The notes under the pieces: model-generated | Told to the model about the DNA's origin: nothing | What the model saw: only the letters and a program-made list of their open reading frames with translations | Database searches by the model: none | Made by a program: the position numbers and the translations under genes | Origin: Chloroflexota bacterium | GTDB taxonomy: Bacteria; Chloroflexota; Anaerolineae; Anaerolineales; Villigracilaceae | NCBI GenBank assembly: GCA_029782225.1 | Contig: JAKOVF010000107.1 | Location: 1-60,096 of the forward strand | DNA length: 60,096 bases | Reading direction: 5' to 3' | Shown: positions 35,015 through 44,114 of the stretch, in pieces | How positions within the stretch are numbered: the stretch's first letter is position 1 | Layout: each line of letters starts with the position of its first letter

Positions 35015-35311
35015 ATGGCAAAAATCTCTTTCAAACCGCTTGGCGGCCGTGTGCTTATCGAGCCGTTGGAGCAGGAAGAAGTGACCGCGGGCGGCATCGT
35101 GCTGCCTGAAACCGCGAAGGAAAAACCGCAACAGGGCAAAGTCCTGGCGGCAGGTCCCGGTGATCGTGATGACAAAGGCGAGCGCATCCCTCTGGATGTC
35201 AAAGTTGGCGATACAGTGCTGTTTGCAAAATACTCCGGCACCGAAGTCAAGATGGATGGCAAGAAACTGCTCATCCTGCGCGAGAGTGACCTTCTCGGTA
35301 TTGTCGGGTAA
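35015..35311 (+). CDS. groES: Co-chaperonin GroES
   Basis: This 98-residue Hsp10 has the N-terminal strand [14 protein letters not shown], the mobile-loop segment ([18 protein letters not shown]) and the C-terminal ESDLLGIVG. It caps GroEL to form the folding chamber. AAGGAGG lies 9 bases before the ATG. It is first in the groES-groEL operon, 32 bases before groEL, and regulated by HrcA/CIRCE. Confidence 0.98.
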   Translation: MAKISFKPLGGRVLIEPLEQEEVTAGGIVLPETAKEKPQQGKVLAAGPGDRDDKGERIPLDVKVGDTVLFAKYSGTEVKMDGKKLLILRESDLLGIVG

Positions 35312-35343
35312 TTTCAAAATCAATCATCTCAAGGAAGTGAATT

Positions 35344-36996
35344 ATGGCTGCTAAACAACTTGTATTTTCAGAAGAAGCCCGCCGTAAGCTTAAGAACGGC
35401 ATGAACGTCGTTGCAAACGCGGTTTCCGCGACGCTGGGCCCCAAGGGCCGCAACGTGGCCGTGGACCGCAAATTCGGCTCCCCCACCATCACACACGATG
35501 GCGTCTCGGTTGCAAAAGAGATCGAGCTCGAAGACCCGTTTGAGAACATGGGCGCGCAATTATTGAAGGAAGCTGCCTCCAAGACGAACGATATCGCGGG
35601 CGATGGCACCACTACCTCCACCGTTTTGGCTCACGCCATTGTGAACGAAGGCCTCAAGGCTCTCGAAGCTGGTTACAACCCCATGCTGCTCAAGCGCGGC
35701 ATCGAACTGGCTACCGATACCGTTGTGGCCGAACTCAAGAAGAATTCGGTCAAGATCGACACCAAGGAAGAGATCGCCTCCGTCGCCACAAACTCCGCTG
35801 CAGATGCCGAGATCGGCGGCCTGATCGCGGATGTGATGGACAAAGTCGGCAAGGACGGCGTCATCACCGTGGAAGAATCAAAGACCATGCAGTTCGAGAC
35901 GGAATACGTGGAAGGCATGCAGTTCGACCGCGGTTACATTACCCCTTACTTCGTCACCAACACTGAGCAAATGGAAGCCCAGATCAACGACGCCTATGTC
36001 TTGATCTACGACAAGAAGATCTCCGCCGCCCAGGATATTGTTCCTCTGCTTGAGAAGCTCGTACAGTTGGGCAAGCGGGAACTTGTGATCATCGCTGAAG
36101 ATATAGACGGCGAAGCCCTCGCCACTCTCATCCTCAACAAAATTCGTGGCATGTTGAACGTGCTTGGCGTCAAGGCCCCTGGCTTTGGCGACCGCCGCAA
36201 GGCCATGCTGCAGGATATCGCCACACTCACCGGTGGACAGGTCATTTCCGAAGAGACCGGCCGCAAGCTCGAAAGCGCCACCATTCAAGATCTGGGCCGC
36301 GCTGAGAAGGTTGTCTCCGACAAGGAAAATACTACCGTTGTCGGTGGTAAAGGCAAGAAAAGCGACATCGAAGGCCGCATCAAGGAAATCCGCATCGAGA
36401 TCGACAAGAGCACCAGCGACTATGACAAGGAAAAACTTCAGGAACGTCTCGCCAAGCTCAGCGGTGGCGTTGCCATCATCCGCGTCGGTGCAGCCACTGA
36501 GACCGAAATGAAGGAAAAGAAGCATCGCGTGGAAGATGCCCTCTCCGCCGCCCGCGCGGCCGTGGAGGAAGGCATTGTTCCCGGCGGTGAGGTCTCCCTG
36601 ATCAACGCGGTGGCCAAGCTGGATAAACTCGCCAAGAATAACGATGATGAGAACGAGGAAGTCCGCGTTGGTATTAACATCATCAAGAAGGCGCTGGAAG
36701 CCCCCATTCGCAAGCTTGCCGCCAATGCCGGTCAGGATGGTTCCGTGATCATCGATACCATTCGCCGCACCAGCACCGAGAAGAAGAACCCGAACATCGG
36801 CTTCAACGTCCTCACTGGCGAATACACCGATATGATCAAGGCTGGTGTGATCGACCCCGTGAAAGTTGTCCGCGGTGCGCTCGAGAACGCTGCGTCCATC
36901 GCTGCGATGATGCTCACGACCGATGTGTTGATCACCGATATGCCTGAGAAGGAAAAACCCGCTCCAATGCCGCCCGGTGGTGGCATGGATTACTAA
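35344..36996 (+). CDS. groEL: Chaperonin GroEL
   Basis: This 550-residue Hsp60 has ATP-site motifs TLGPKGRNV and GDGTTT, apical-domain sequence [15 protein letters not shown], and ends with a Gly/Met tail (PPGGGMDY, shortened relative to the usual GGM repeats). Full length and no disruption. Codon use is strongly biased, consistent with high expression. A GC-rich hairpin with T run follows at 37000-37071. Confidence 0.98.
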   Translation: MAAKQLVFSEEARRKLKNGMNVVANAVSATLGPKGRNVAVDRKFGSPTITHDGVSVAKEIELEDPFENMGAQLLKEAASKTNDIAGDGTTTSTVLAHAIVNEGLKALEAGYNPMLLKRGIELATDTVVAELKKNSVKIDTKEEIASVATNSAADAEIGGLIADVMDKVGKDGVITVEESKTMQFETEYVEGMQFDRGYITPYFVTNTEQMEAQINDAYVLIYDKKISAAQDIVPLLEKLVQLGKRELVIIAEDIDGEALATLILNKIRGMLNVLGVKAPGFGDRRKAMLQDIATLTGGQVISEETGRKLESATIQDLGRAEKVVSDKENTTVVGGKGKKSDIEGRIKEIRIEIDKSTSDYDKEKLQERLAKLSGGVAIIRVGAATETEMKEKKHRVEDALSAARAAVEEGIVPGGEVSLINAVAKLDKLAKNNDDENEEVRVGINIIKKALEAPIRKLAANAGQDGSVIIDTIRRTSTEKKNPNIGFNVLTGEYTDMIKAGVIDPVKVVRGALENAASIAAMMLTTDVLITDMPEKEKPAPMPPGGGMDY

Positions 36997-36999
36997 ATC

Positions 37000-37071
37000 A
37001 CCCTCACCCCTGCCCCTCGCCCTCACCCCAACCCCTCTCCCAATGGGAGAGGGGCAAGGGTGAGGGTTTTT
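37000..37071 (+). terminator. Intrinsic terminator of groESL
   Basis: Nested arms pair: CCCCTCTCCC with GGGAGAGGGG, and ACCCTCACCC with GGGTGAGGGT, followed by TTTTT. The CCTCACCCCAACCCCTCTCCC half recurs at 55081-55103, so the terminator is made from a dispersed palindromic repeat. Confidence 0.8.
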
Positions 37072-37091
37072 CATTGGTATAATTTTGACCG

Positions 37092-37985
37092 ATGTTTCGC
37101 AAACGCCGCCGCATTTTGACACAATTGAGCCTGATCCTCGCTTTAGGGCTTTCTGCCTGCGCTTCGCTTTCCAGGACCCCGGTTACGCCCACTCCCCTTG
37201 AGCCAACTCAAACACCCATACCTCCTACAGCGACTCCTCCGCCGTCGGCTGCAACCGTTAATGGGGAATACATTACGCTTGCCGAATTCCAGGCTGAGGT
37301 GGAAAGATACAAATCCGCGCAGACCGCGCTGGGAAAAACAGTCACAGACGCGGATGCAAAGAAAGTTGTGCTGGATGACTTGATCGCGCAGGTTCTGCTC
37401 TCACAGGCCGCGAGGGAAAATGGATTCGATTTGACGGAAGCAGACCTCAAGTCCCGCGAGGATGCGCTGGCCGCCGACCTTGGAGGCGCGGAGGCGTTGT
37501 CTAAATGGAAGTCTGATCACGGCTACGATGATGCGTCGTTCCGCGTCGCTCTGAAGCGTTCCGCCGAATCCGCGTGGATGCGGGACAAAATCATTGCAGA
37601 AGTGCCAACAACCACCGAACAGGTACATGTGCGCCAGATTTTGACCTATAATCGGGAAGATGCACAGGCTGCGCTGGACCAATTGAAAGCAGGCACGGAT
37701 TTCGATGAACTTGCAGCCACGTATGATGAGATCACGCGCGGCGAGTTGGGTTGGGTGCCGCGTGGATACCTGCTCGACCCCAAGGCAGATGAAGCAGTAT
37801 TCGCTCTGCAGGTCGGCGCGTACAGTGACATCATTGAAACCGATATTGGTTTTCACATTTTTAAAGTGATCGAGCGCGGCGACCACCCACTGACGCCTGA
37901 TGCCCTGCTCACCCTGCAGGAAAAGGCGCTTACAAAATGGATTGCCGATCAGCACGCGCAAAGTGATATTGTCGTAGCCCCTTAG
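37092..37985 (+). CDS. PpiC/SurA-type peptidyl-prolyl isomerase lipoprotein
   Basis: This 297-residue protein has a lipoprotein signal (LSAC, Cys23) and a PT-rich linker (about 30-55). A SurA-N-like helical chaperone region follows (YITLAEFQAEVERYK, VVLDDLIAQVLLSQAARENG), then a parvulin domain (about 170-270: VHVRQILTYNREDAQAAL, LGWVPRGYLLDPKADEAVFAL, GFHIFKVIERG). It should fold exported proteins at the outer face of the membrane. It lies directly after groESL but behind the terminator, so it is probably transcribed separately. Confidence 0.9.
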   Translation: MFRKRRRILTQLSLILALGLSACASLSRTPVTPTPLEPTQTPIPPTATPPPSAATVNGEYITLAEFQAEVERYKSAQTALGKTVTDADAKKVVLDDLIAQVLLSQAARENGFDLTEADLKSREDALAADLGGAEALSKWKSDHGYDDASFRVALKRSAESAWMRDKIIAEVPTTTEQVHVRQILTYNREDAQAALDQLKAGTDFDELAATYDEITRGELGWVPRGYLLDPKADEAVFALQVGAYSDIIETDIGFHIFKVIERGDHPLTPDALLTLQEKALTKWIADQHAQSDIVVAP

Positions 37986-38025
37986 TTTATGGAACCAGGC
38001 GGCCGATCAACCTCGGAGAGCATCA

Positions 38026-38784
38026 ATGGACAAATTCGACTTTAATGAAGCACCCGCGACGAAACCAGCCAGCCGGCTCGAGTTGTGGGACATGCTAACG
38101 ATCCTCATGCTCCTGCTCACACTGTGCATCGGGGCCTACTTCGTCATGATCTTCGTCTCCCCTAATTCAAGTTTCAACCCATTTCCGCCCAACCGTGTGG
38201 ATCCTAACGCACCGCCCACCGCCACGATCACACCGATTGTGCTCGCGGCAACATGGACCTCTACCCCGGTCAATGTCACCGAGACACCCACGCTGCTGCC
38301 GACCATCACGCTGCAACCTTCGCCGACCTCATTTTCTCTGGTCCCGCCCACGGATACGCCAACCGCCACAGCCACGCCCAAGGCTCCTTATAGCGCCACG
38401 ATCAATATCCTGCAAAGCGATATTACCATTCCGCATCTACAATCCCTGGGCTGTAACTGGCAGGGCGTGGCCGGCTCGGTAGTGGACTCAAATAATGCGG
38501 ACGTGGTAGGCCTGGCTGTGCGGCTTGTAGGAACCTTGAACGGGAAGTCCATTGGCCCGAACGGAAACCTGACCACTGTCAGCGGCACATCGCCTGACTA
38601 TGGCCGCTCCGGGTTTGAATTTATGCTCGGCACAGTACCGGTCAGTTCCAAACACACACTCTATCTTCAGTTATTGGATACCAGCGGTGTGCAGGCTGGT
38701 CTGCCGCTTTCCGACAACATTTATATAGACACGTTCAGTGACTGCAAGAAGAACTTGATCCTTGTAAGATTCAAAAAGAACTAG
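38026..38784 (+). CDS. Membrane-anchored protein with PT-rich stalk, unknown function
   Basis: This 252-residue protein has one transmembrane segment (about 23-47), a Pro/Thr stalk (about 60-125, repeated TPT-type units) and a C-terminal extracellular beta-domain with two Cys (SLGCNWQGVAGSVVD and DTFSDC). The domain looks immunoglobulin- or carboxypeptidase-regulatory-like. No family is firmly recognised. It follows the PpiC gene by 40 bases on the same strand, suggesting a shared transcript and an envelope role. Confidence 0.65.
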   Translation: MDKFDFNEAPATKPASRLELWDMLTILMLLLTLCIGAYFVMIFVSPNSSFNPFPPNRVDPNAPPTATITPIVLAATWTSTPVNVTETPTLLPTITLQPSPTSFSLVPPTDTPTATATPKAPYSATINILQSDITIPHLQSLGCNWQGVAGSVVDSNNADVVGLAVRLVGTLNGKSIGPNGNLTTVSGTSPDYGRSGFEFMLGTVPVSSKHTLYLQLLDTSGVQAGLPLSDNIYIDTFSDCKKNLILVRFKKN

Positions 38785-38834
38785 CAGACCCCGATTAAAG
38801 AGCGGAGCCGATCCAAAGGGTCGGCTCTCGTTTT

Positions 38835-39752
38835 TTATACTGCTACATTCCAACGTTCGTACTTCGGATTTTTTCCCCTCGTAATGTCATTCATCATCGT
38901 GCGCAACTGAGCCGTTACCGGTCCCATCTTGCCATTGCCGATCGGACGATAATCCACTTTGGTCACGGCAGCGATCTGCACAGCAGTGCCGGTCATAAAA
39001 GCCTCTTCGCTGATCGCGACCTCGGTGCGATCCACAGAACGTTCCACCACCTGCAATCCCAGTTCGTTTTTTGCCAGTTCGATCACGGAACGGCGCGTAA
39101 TCCCTTCGAGGATATTATCTGTAACAGGTGGTGTAATCAATACACCATTCCTCACGATGAACACATTCATCGCGCTGCCCTCAGAAATGTGCCCATTCTG
39201 ATCGAGCACGAGCGCTTCATCAAAGCCGCCTTGCACTGCGTCGCTCTTGATCAGGGCAGAGTTGGCATAGGCTCCACTGACTTTCCCCCGTGCCGGAATC
39301 ACGTTATCGTCAACCCGCCGCCAGGAAGAAATGGTTACGTGCATATCCTCTTCATGCTTGAGATAACCATCGAATGGCAGCACATAAATACAGGTTTCAT
39401 CCGGGATATCGTGCAACCGCACGCCGATTCCCAGTGAAGCTTTATAGAGCATCGGGCGGATGTAGACATCCCGCTGCCAGTTGTCCATGCGCAACAACTC
39501 CAGTGTGAGCTGGGTCAGGCTTTCCTCATCATACTTGCATTCCATGAGCATCATCCGTCCGGACATCAATAATCGCCGATAATGGTCAAAGGGACGAAAA
39601 ACGAAGAGACGTTTGGCCTCTTCGTTCCAAAAACCTCGTATGCCGCCGAACACAGCGGTACCGTAATTGAATGCGTGTGTTGCAACGCTGACTTTTGCTT
39701 CTGAAAAGGGGACGATCTTCCCCTCGAAGTACGCGTGACTCTCTCCAGCCAC
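38835..39752 (-). CDS. ilvE: Branched-chain amino acid aminotransferase
   Basis: This 305-residue fold-type IV PLP enzyme interconverts branched-chain amino acids and their 2-oxo acids. It has AYFEGKIVPFSEAKVSVATHAFNYGTAVF, the catalytic Lys in IPARGKVSGAYANS, and the phosphate-cup and Glu motif DQNGHISEGSAMNVFIV. No ATG exists near the N terminus. GTG at 39752 is chosen because TTGGAGGT lies 7 bases upstream and the family N terminus (xxAYFEGK) follows. TATAAT (39796-39801, minus strand) is a likely -10. It is divergent from the regulator at 39959. Confidence 0.93.
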   Translation of the reverse strand: MAGESHAYFEGKIVPFSEAKVSVATHAFNYGTAVFGGIRGFWNEEAKRLFVFRPFDHYRRLLMSGRMMLMECKYDEESLTQLTLELLRMDNWQRDVYIRPMLYKASLGIGVRLHDIPDETCIYVLPFDGYLKHEEDMHVTISSWRRVDDNVIPARGKVSGAYANSALIKSDAVQGGFDEALVLDQNGHISEGSAMNVFIVRNGVLITPPVTDNILEGITRRSVIELAKNELGLQVVERSVDRTEVAISEEAFMTGTAVQIAAVTKVDYRPIGNGKMGPVTAQLRTMMNDITRGKNPKYERWNVAV

Positions 39753-39958
39753 TGGCACACCTCCAAGAATTTGATAAATTTCCACTTGCCGTAAAATTAT
39801 AACCCTTTTCAAACCGCCTCGTCTCCGACCCGCTGCCTGTTTCCGTTTCGATGGGGATTTCACGGGTGCATGGTTTTTCTTATGCTGCACTTGACAAAGT
39901 CCGGAATCCTGCTAAAATCCAATTCGATAAGTATCTAATTAGTTTTACGGACGTAAGA

Positions 39959-40516
39959 ATGAACCAGGAAAATGAAATGCTTACTTTTGTCAAAGCCATC
40001 GCGAACGCGGACCGTTTGCGAATCATTGGTCTGCTCTCCCAGCATTCCGCCCGCCGGGCAGAGATTGCAGAGAAGCTGGGATTATCCATCCGCGATACGT
40101 TCAATCACCTGTCCTTTCTGGAGCATGTGGGCGTCATTAGCCAGCAAGACGGCATGTACGAGTTGCAGCCCGACCATCTCGAAAAGCTGGCGCGCAGCCA
40201 ACTGGCAACGGAGCGCAAAGGTTATGTCCCTGCGCCTGAGCTGGACGAGAAGACTCGCAAAGTGCTCAAGATCTACCTCAATGCGGATGGCAGTATCAGA
40301 CAAATACCATCTTCCGTGGACAGACCCGCTCAATTCCAAATCATTTTGGAATATCTGATCCAGGCATTTACTCCTAACCGGGATTACACGGAAAAGGAAG
40401 TCAACGCTATCATCAAGCGTTTCAATGAAGATATTTCCGGTCTGCGCCGTGATCTGGTTGACGCGGGCATGCTCGCGCGCGAGAGCGATGGTTCAAGATA
40501 TTGGAGAGTCAGGTAG
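39959..40516 (+). CDS. ArsR-type winged-helix regulator with DUF2087 tail (copy 1)
   Basis: This 185-residue protein has an N-terminal ArsR-like winged helix (about 6-80: FVKAIANADRLRIIGLLSQ, AEIAEKLGLSIRDTFNHLSFL) and a C-terminal DUF2087 domain (about 100-180: VLKIYLNADGSIRQIPSS, RDYTEKEVNAIIKRFNEDI, LRRDLVDAGMLARES.GSRYWRV). No metal-binding Cys motif is visible. A paralogue lies at 40926-41492, with a GIY-YIG-like gene between them. Starts at 39959 and 39977 are both possible. Confidence 0.82.
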   Translation: MNQENEMLTFVKAIANADRLRIIGLLSQHSARRAEIAEKLGLSIRDTFNHLSFLEHVGVISQQDGMYELQPDHLEKLARSQLATERKGYVPAPELDEKTRKVLKIYLNADGSIRQIPSSVDRPAQFQIILEYLIQAFTPNRDYTEKEVNAIIKRFNEDISGLRRDLVDAGMLARESDGSRYWRVR

Positions 40517-40541
40517 TTTCCTATTGTTATGGAATAAGAAA

Positions 40542-40910
40542 ATGAAAACAAGAAAAGAAATTCACAGAGAATATAAAGAACGGGTGAAACCCTCCGGAAT
40601 CTTTCAGGTAAAAAACATAGTCAATGGCAAAGTGTTACTCGGGAGCAGTCTGAACCTCGAGGGACCATTAAACCGCCACAGATTCATGTTGAAGATCGGA
40701 AGTCATCCCAATAAAGCGCTGCAAAAAGACTGGGACGAACTCGGTTCCGATAACTTTGTATTTGAAATTCTGGAAGTCGTAAAGGTCAAAGATGACCCAA
40801 ACTTTAGCCTGAAAGATGAACTGACTTTGCTGGAGATGATCTGGCTGGAGAAACTTCAACCGGTTGGCGAGCACGGCTACAACGTCAACGCAAGGATTCG
40901 AGAGGCTTGA
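40542..40910 (+). CDS. Small GIY-YIG-like nuclease-fold protein
   Basis: This 122-residue protein contains SGIFQVKNIVNGKVLLGSSLNL, a degenerate GIY-YIG strand pair (IFQ...LLGSS). It also has RHRFMLKIGSHPNKALQKDW (Arg/His helix), NFVFEILEVV and a terminal Glu-rich helix (LEMIWLEKLQPVGEHGYNV). These elements match small GIY-YIG proteins that sit beside DUF2087 regulators. Catalysis is uncertain because the core Tyr/Gly residues are substituted. It sits 25 bases after one regulator and 15 before the next, so the three form an operon. Confidence 0.65.
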   Translation: MKTRKEIHREYKERVKPSGIFQVKNIVNGKVLLGSSLNLEGPLNRHRFMLKIGSHPNKALQKDWDELGSDNFVFEILEVVKVKDDPNFSLKDELTLLEMIWLEKLQPVGEHGYNVNARIREA

Positions 40911-40925
40911 TGGTGGAGTAATCCA

Positions 40926-41492
40926 ATGAACGATGAAATTGTGACCTTTTTTAAAGCTCTCGCTGATTCCAACCGTCTTAAGATCGTCGGCCTGCTTGCC
41001 CAGCATCCCTACAGCGTGGAGGAATTGGCAGCCCTGTTGAATCTCAAAGCCTCGACCGTCTCCCATCACCTGGCAAAACTTTCCGAGGTCGGGCTGGTCT
41101 CCGCACGCGCGGATAGTTACTACAACGTCTATCAACTGGATGAGAAGGCACTGGAGACCAAGTCGCGCAACCTCTTTTCACAGGAGAATCTCAAAGCATC
41201 CGTCTCCGACGTGGACCTCGACGCCTATGACTCCAAGGTCGTTGGAGATTACACTCGCAAAGATGGCAGCCTGAAAACCATTCCGGCTCAGCAAAAAAAA
41301 CTGGAAGCGATTTTGAGATACGTTGTCAAAGCCTTCAAAGTCGGTAAACGCTATAGCGAGAAACAAGTCAATGAGATATTGAGGGCATATCATGAAGACA
41401 CAGCCTCTTTGCGGCGTGAATTGGTGGGGTGTGGCTTGATGAAACGCGAAGGCGGAGGTGGTGAATATTGGAGGATCGAATCTGAAGAATGA
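40926..41492 (+). CDS. ArsR-type winged-helix regulator with DUF2087 tail (copy 2)
   Basis: This 188-residue protein is a paralogue of the 39959-40516 product. It has a winged helix (FFKALADSNRLKIVGLLAQ, STVSHHLAKLSEVGLV) and a DUF2087 tail (YTRKDGSLKTIPAQQKKLEA, RYSEKQVNEILRAYHEDTAS, LRRELVGCGLMKREGGGGEYW). The HTH is closer to classical ArsR than copy 1. DUF2087 has no settled function. The duplication in tandem around a GIY-YIG gene is notable. Confidence 0.85.
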   Translation: MNDEIVTFFKALADSNRLKIVGLLAQHPYSVEELAALLNLKASTVSHHLAKLSEVGLVSARADSYYNVYQLDEKALETKSRNLFSQENLKASVSDVDLDAYDSKVVGDYTRKDGSLKTIPAQQKKLEAILRYVVKAFKVGKRYSEKQVNEILRAYHEDTASLRRELVGCGLMKREGGGGEYWRIESEE

Positions 41493-41516
41493 GATGGCAG
41501 CTTTCCTTGCCATCTC

Positions 41517-42020
41517 TTATTTTGCGAGGGCTTTTCCTATCTGCAGAGAACCGAACGCCAACAACACCATAATAAAAGGGGCAATCGCCAGTAAAACCCA
41601 GAATTGACCCCACGTGAGCAGATTCTCTGTCAGTGCGCGGCGGAAGAGATAAAAAGAAAAGGGTAGAGTGATCATTAACGCGGTGACCAGCCCCGGGCTG
41701 TAGAGTCCGAAACGGATTGTCGTCAACAAATGTGGAATGAAAGCATTGAATGCCAGAACCATTTGAATCCCAAGGATGATCAAGAATCCAATACGCTCGG
41801 TTAACACCACAACGCCAACAAAGGTCAAAACAAATCCACCCAACGTAAGGATGGTCACTGCAATCACAAATTGCTTTGTGGTAATCGTCGGATGAATTTT
41901 CAGGGGCAATCGCTTTGACCAGCTTTCCATGAATGGCGCTTCTTCCATGTTATGAAACATGAAGAAAACAGGGACAAGCCAGAGCAAGCGGTCAAATGAA
42001 ATGGAATCAAGAAGCTGCAT
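41517..42020 (-). CDS. HXXEE domain membrane protein
   Basis: This 167-residue integral membrane protein has an N-terminal HNMEEAPFMESW (the HxxEE motif) followed by four to five hydrophobic segments. The HXXEE family has no assigned function; its His/Glu residues suggest metal binding. The start at 42020 overlaps the upstream DUF711 gene by 14 bases; a start at 42050 would overlap by 44. It is convergent with the ArsR/DUF2087 operon. Confidence 0.8.
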   Translation of the reverse strand: MQLLDSISFDRLLWLVPVFFMFHNMEEAPFMESWSKRLPLKIHPTITTKQFVIAVTILTLGGFVLTFVGVVVLTERIGFLIILGIQMVLAFNAFIPHLLTTIRFGLYSPGLVTALMITLPFSFYLFRRALTENLLTWGQFWVLLAIAPFIMVLLAFGSLQIGKALAK

Positions 42021-43227
42021 TTTTTCGGGAAGAGAGCTGGATGGTCTCACTTCCTGAAAGCGCGCCAGTCAGGCTTTCGCTTTCCAGCTTCATGACCTTA
42101 CTGTTCGCGAAGAAGCCAAAATCAAAAGTCGTCGTGTCGCCTGCTTTTTTGCCGGGGACAGGCATTAGCCGCGCGGTCAGGGGCTTATCCAGGCGTAAAG
42201 CCAATGCACAAAGATCCAACAGCAGGGGTACCAACTGCCGTGATATTGTGTCGCCCGGTAACGGGACAGTATCCAGCCCGGTACCACACACAGTCGAATA
42301 AAGCAGAAGGTCTTTGATGGTCAGAGTCCCTTCGGCAGCGCGCCTTGCAAGGACAGAGTCCTCAAGGACTGGTTGCATAAACCCGCTGAAGCCGGTGTGA
42401 GGAAAGTCTGCGCGGTCAACCGCTTCGGTGAGAAGCGCGGCGGATGCTAACGAGCCATGTAATCCGATTTTGGGAACGCCCATCTTTTCAACGGCACCAC
42501 CAAGCGAATGAGCATCGTCCGGGAAGGGCGCAAGCGAGAAGTCAATGCCACCAAACGGACAATTCCACAACTGCGTCGCCGCGACCTTGGCAAGAGCCTG
42601 TCCATGCTTCTCGATTTCAGAGACTATAGCGCGTCGTCCATCGTCCATGGTCTGTTGTCCGCTGAAAGCATCCACTGCCAGATCCGCCGCTTCGGTTGCG
42701 ACCGCAAACATCGGCTCATCGCCTTCGTGATATGCGGCCGGAAAGAACGGTGCGCCCGCAGGGACATTCGCCAGGGCAGCAAAGCGCAGATTGGCAAATC
42801 CATTCGGGTCAATCGGCGCAGACTTGACGATCACCTCTGCGCAGGCCTGGATTGCTTCCATATAGATTTTTGAATCAGCCGCCATTACCCCACCAAAGAA
42901 AATGTCTTCAGATGCTGCAATCGCTTCCGGAATCAAGTCATAGCTGCGCGGCATCTCGGGCAACGCAGGCCCAAGAGAGGCATAAGCAATACCAACTTCC
43001 CGAATCGCTTTTGTAAATTGCTCAGCCAGTTTGGGCAAATGGTCAACCTGCTTTTCGTCAAGCAATTTTGGAAAAGGATTTGTCGCCAGCCGCGTGGTCT
43101 GGACTTCATATCCTGCAGCCTGATAAGCGGACTTTGCCTGTGCAAGAAAGTCTCCCGCGGCGCGCAAGATGTTCTCGTCGGGAGGATATTGGGGGTTGCA
43201 GAAGTAGGTAATGGAACGGATTTTCAT
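42007..43227 (-). CDS. DUF711 (UPF0210) family protein
   Basis: This protein of about 406 residues belongs to the DUF711 group: IRSITYFCNP, EEKQVD-like LLDEKQVDHLPKL, GIAYASLGPALPEMP, FFPAAYHEG, CPFGGIDFSLAPFPDDAHSLGGAVEKMG, GFMQPVLEDSVLA and CGTGLDTVPLPGDT. Structural relatives include glycyl-radical-like folds, but no activity is established. The start at 43227 (MKIRSITYF) follows AAAAAGAAAA. It overlaps the HXXEE gene at its 3' end. Confidence 0.87.
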   Translation of the reverse strand: MKIRSITYFCNPQYPPDENILRAAGDFLAQAKSAYQAAGYEVQTTRLATNPFPKLLDEKQVDHLPKLAEQFTKAIREVGIAYASLGPALPEMPRSYDLIPEAIAASEDIFFGGVMAADSKIYMEAIQACAEVIVKSAPIDPNGFANLRFAALANVPAGAPFFPAAYHEGDEPMFAVATEAADLAVDAFSGQQTMDDGRRAIVSEIEKHGQALAKVAATQLWNCPFGGIDFSLAPFPDDAHSLGGAVEKMGVPKIGLHGSLASAALLTEAVDRADFPHTGFSGFMQPVLEDSVLARRAAEGTLTIKDLLLYSTVCGTGLDTVPLPGDTISRQLVPLLLDLCALALRLDKPLTARLMPVPGKKAGDTTTFDFGFFANSKVMKLESESLTGALSGSETIQLSSRKNAAS

Positions 43228-43300
43228 TTTTCTTTTTTTAACCATACAGGCCACGAAGAAGCACAAAGAAAAACTTTGTGTCACTTCGTGTCTTTTGCGG

Positions 43301-44065
43301 TTAACTCCTCTGTCTCAGGACCTCAAACATTAGCACGGACCCCGCCACACCGGCATTCAACGACTCCACATTTCCCAGCATCGGAATGCTGATTTTCTGA
43401 TTCGCCAGTTTCTGTGCGGACTCGCTGGCCCCGCCTGCTTCGCCGCCGATGATCAGTGCCAGCGGCTGGCGCAAGTCTGTTTCCCAACAGGATGGACCAT
43501 CCATGTCTGCAAGAAAGATTTGCAAACTTTTTGTGTACTCATGAATTTCATCCCAACTCATGGCGTGGATTGGCAGCCTAAAATGTGCTCCCATCCCTGC
43601 GCGCAGGACTTTCGGCGCAAAGGCATCCGTTGTCTCAGGCGGAAGGAAAACGGCCTGGACACCGGCTGCGGCCGCGCTGCGAAGCAATGTGCCGAGATTG
43701 CCAGGTTCGCGGATTAGGTCAGGAATCAGAACGAAATTTAGTAAATCGGGAATTGGTAATTGCGCAAGTTTGAGAACTGCAAGAATGCCCTGTGGTGTCT
43801 CGGTTTCACTTAGAGATTTCATTACGGCAGCAGAGACTTCCTCCACTTCCACGCCTTTCACCCTTAAATCTTCAACCTGCAGCTTTCCCCTCTCACTCAG
43901 CGAATCATCGTAAAACGCAAATTGAAATTCCCAATTGCTCTTTGCCGCCTCATCAACTAATCTCACTCCTTCAACAACAAACGCGCCAGCATCGCGTCGC
44001 TCCTTTGGGCGGCCAAGCAAGGCTCGCACAAGTTTGATCTTGGGGTTTTGCGATGAAGTGATCAT
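43301..44065 (-). CDS. SpoU/TrmH-family RNA 2'-O-methyltransferase
   Basis: This 254-residue SPOUT methyltransferase has an N-terminal substrate-binding domain (NPKIKLVRALLGRPKERRDAG, FVVEGVRLVDEA). The knotted catalytic domain has motif 1 (IREPGNLGTLLRSAAAAGV), motif 2 (LALIIGGEAGGAS) and motif 3 (IPMLGNVESLNAGVAGSVLMFE). It methylates rRNA or tRNA; the target (23S G2251-type or other) cannot be read. A GTGAC-N-GTCAC inverted repeat lies just upstream. Confidence 0.9.
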   Translation of the reverse strand: MITSSQNPKIKLVRALLGRPKERRDAGAFVVEGVRLVDEAAKSNWEFQFAFYDDSLSERGKLQVEDLRVKGVEVEEVSAAVMKSLSETETPQGILAVLKLAQLPIPDLLNFVLIPDLIREPGNLGTLLRSAAAAGVQAVFLPPETTDAFAPKVLRAGMGAHFRLPIHAMSWDEIHEYTKSLQIFLADMDGPSCWETDLRQPLALIIGGEAGGASESAQKLANQKISIPMLGNVESLNAGVAGSVLMFEVLRQRS

Positions 44066-44075
44066 ATGTTATTCG

Positions 44076-44108
44076 AAGTGACCGTCACCTTGAAGGTGAC
44101 GGTCACTT
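44076..44108. repeat. Inverted repeat of two GTGAC-N-GTCAC palindromes
   Basis: AAGTGACCGTCACC (44076-44089) and GGTGACGGTCACTT (44095-44108) form a perfect 14-bp stem with a 5-base loop, between the methyltransferase and macrodomain genes. It has the same unit as at 19676-19737 and 31830-31840. Confidence 0.7.
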
Positions 44109-44114
44109 TATAAT

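Noticed and set aside
35878..37122. 414-codon open frame antisense to groEL
   Set aside because: Shadow of the strongly biased groEL codons; no homology and no ribosome binding site.
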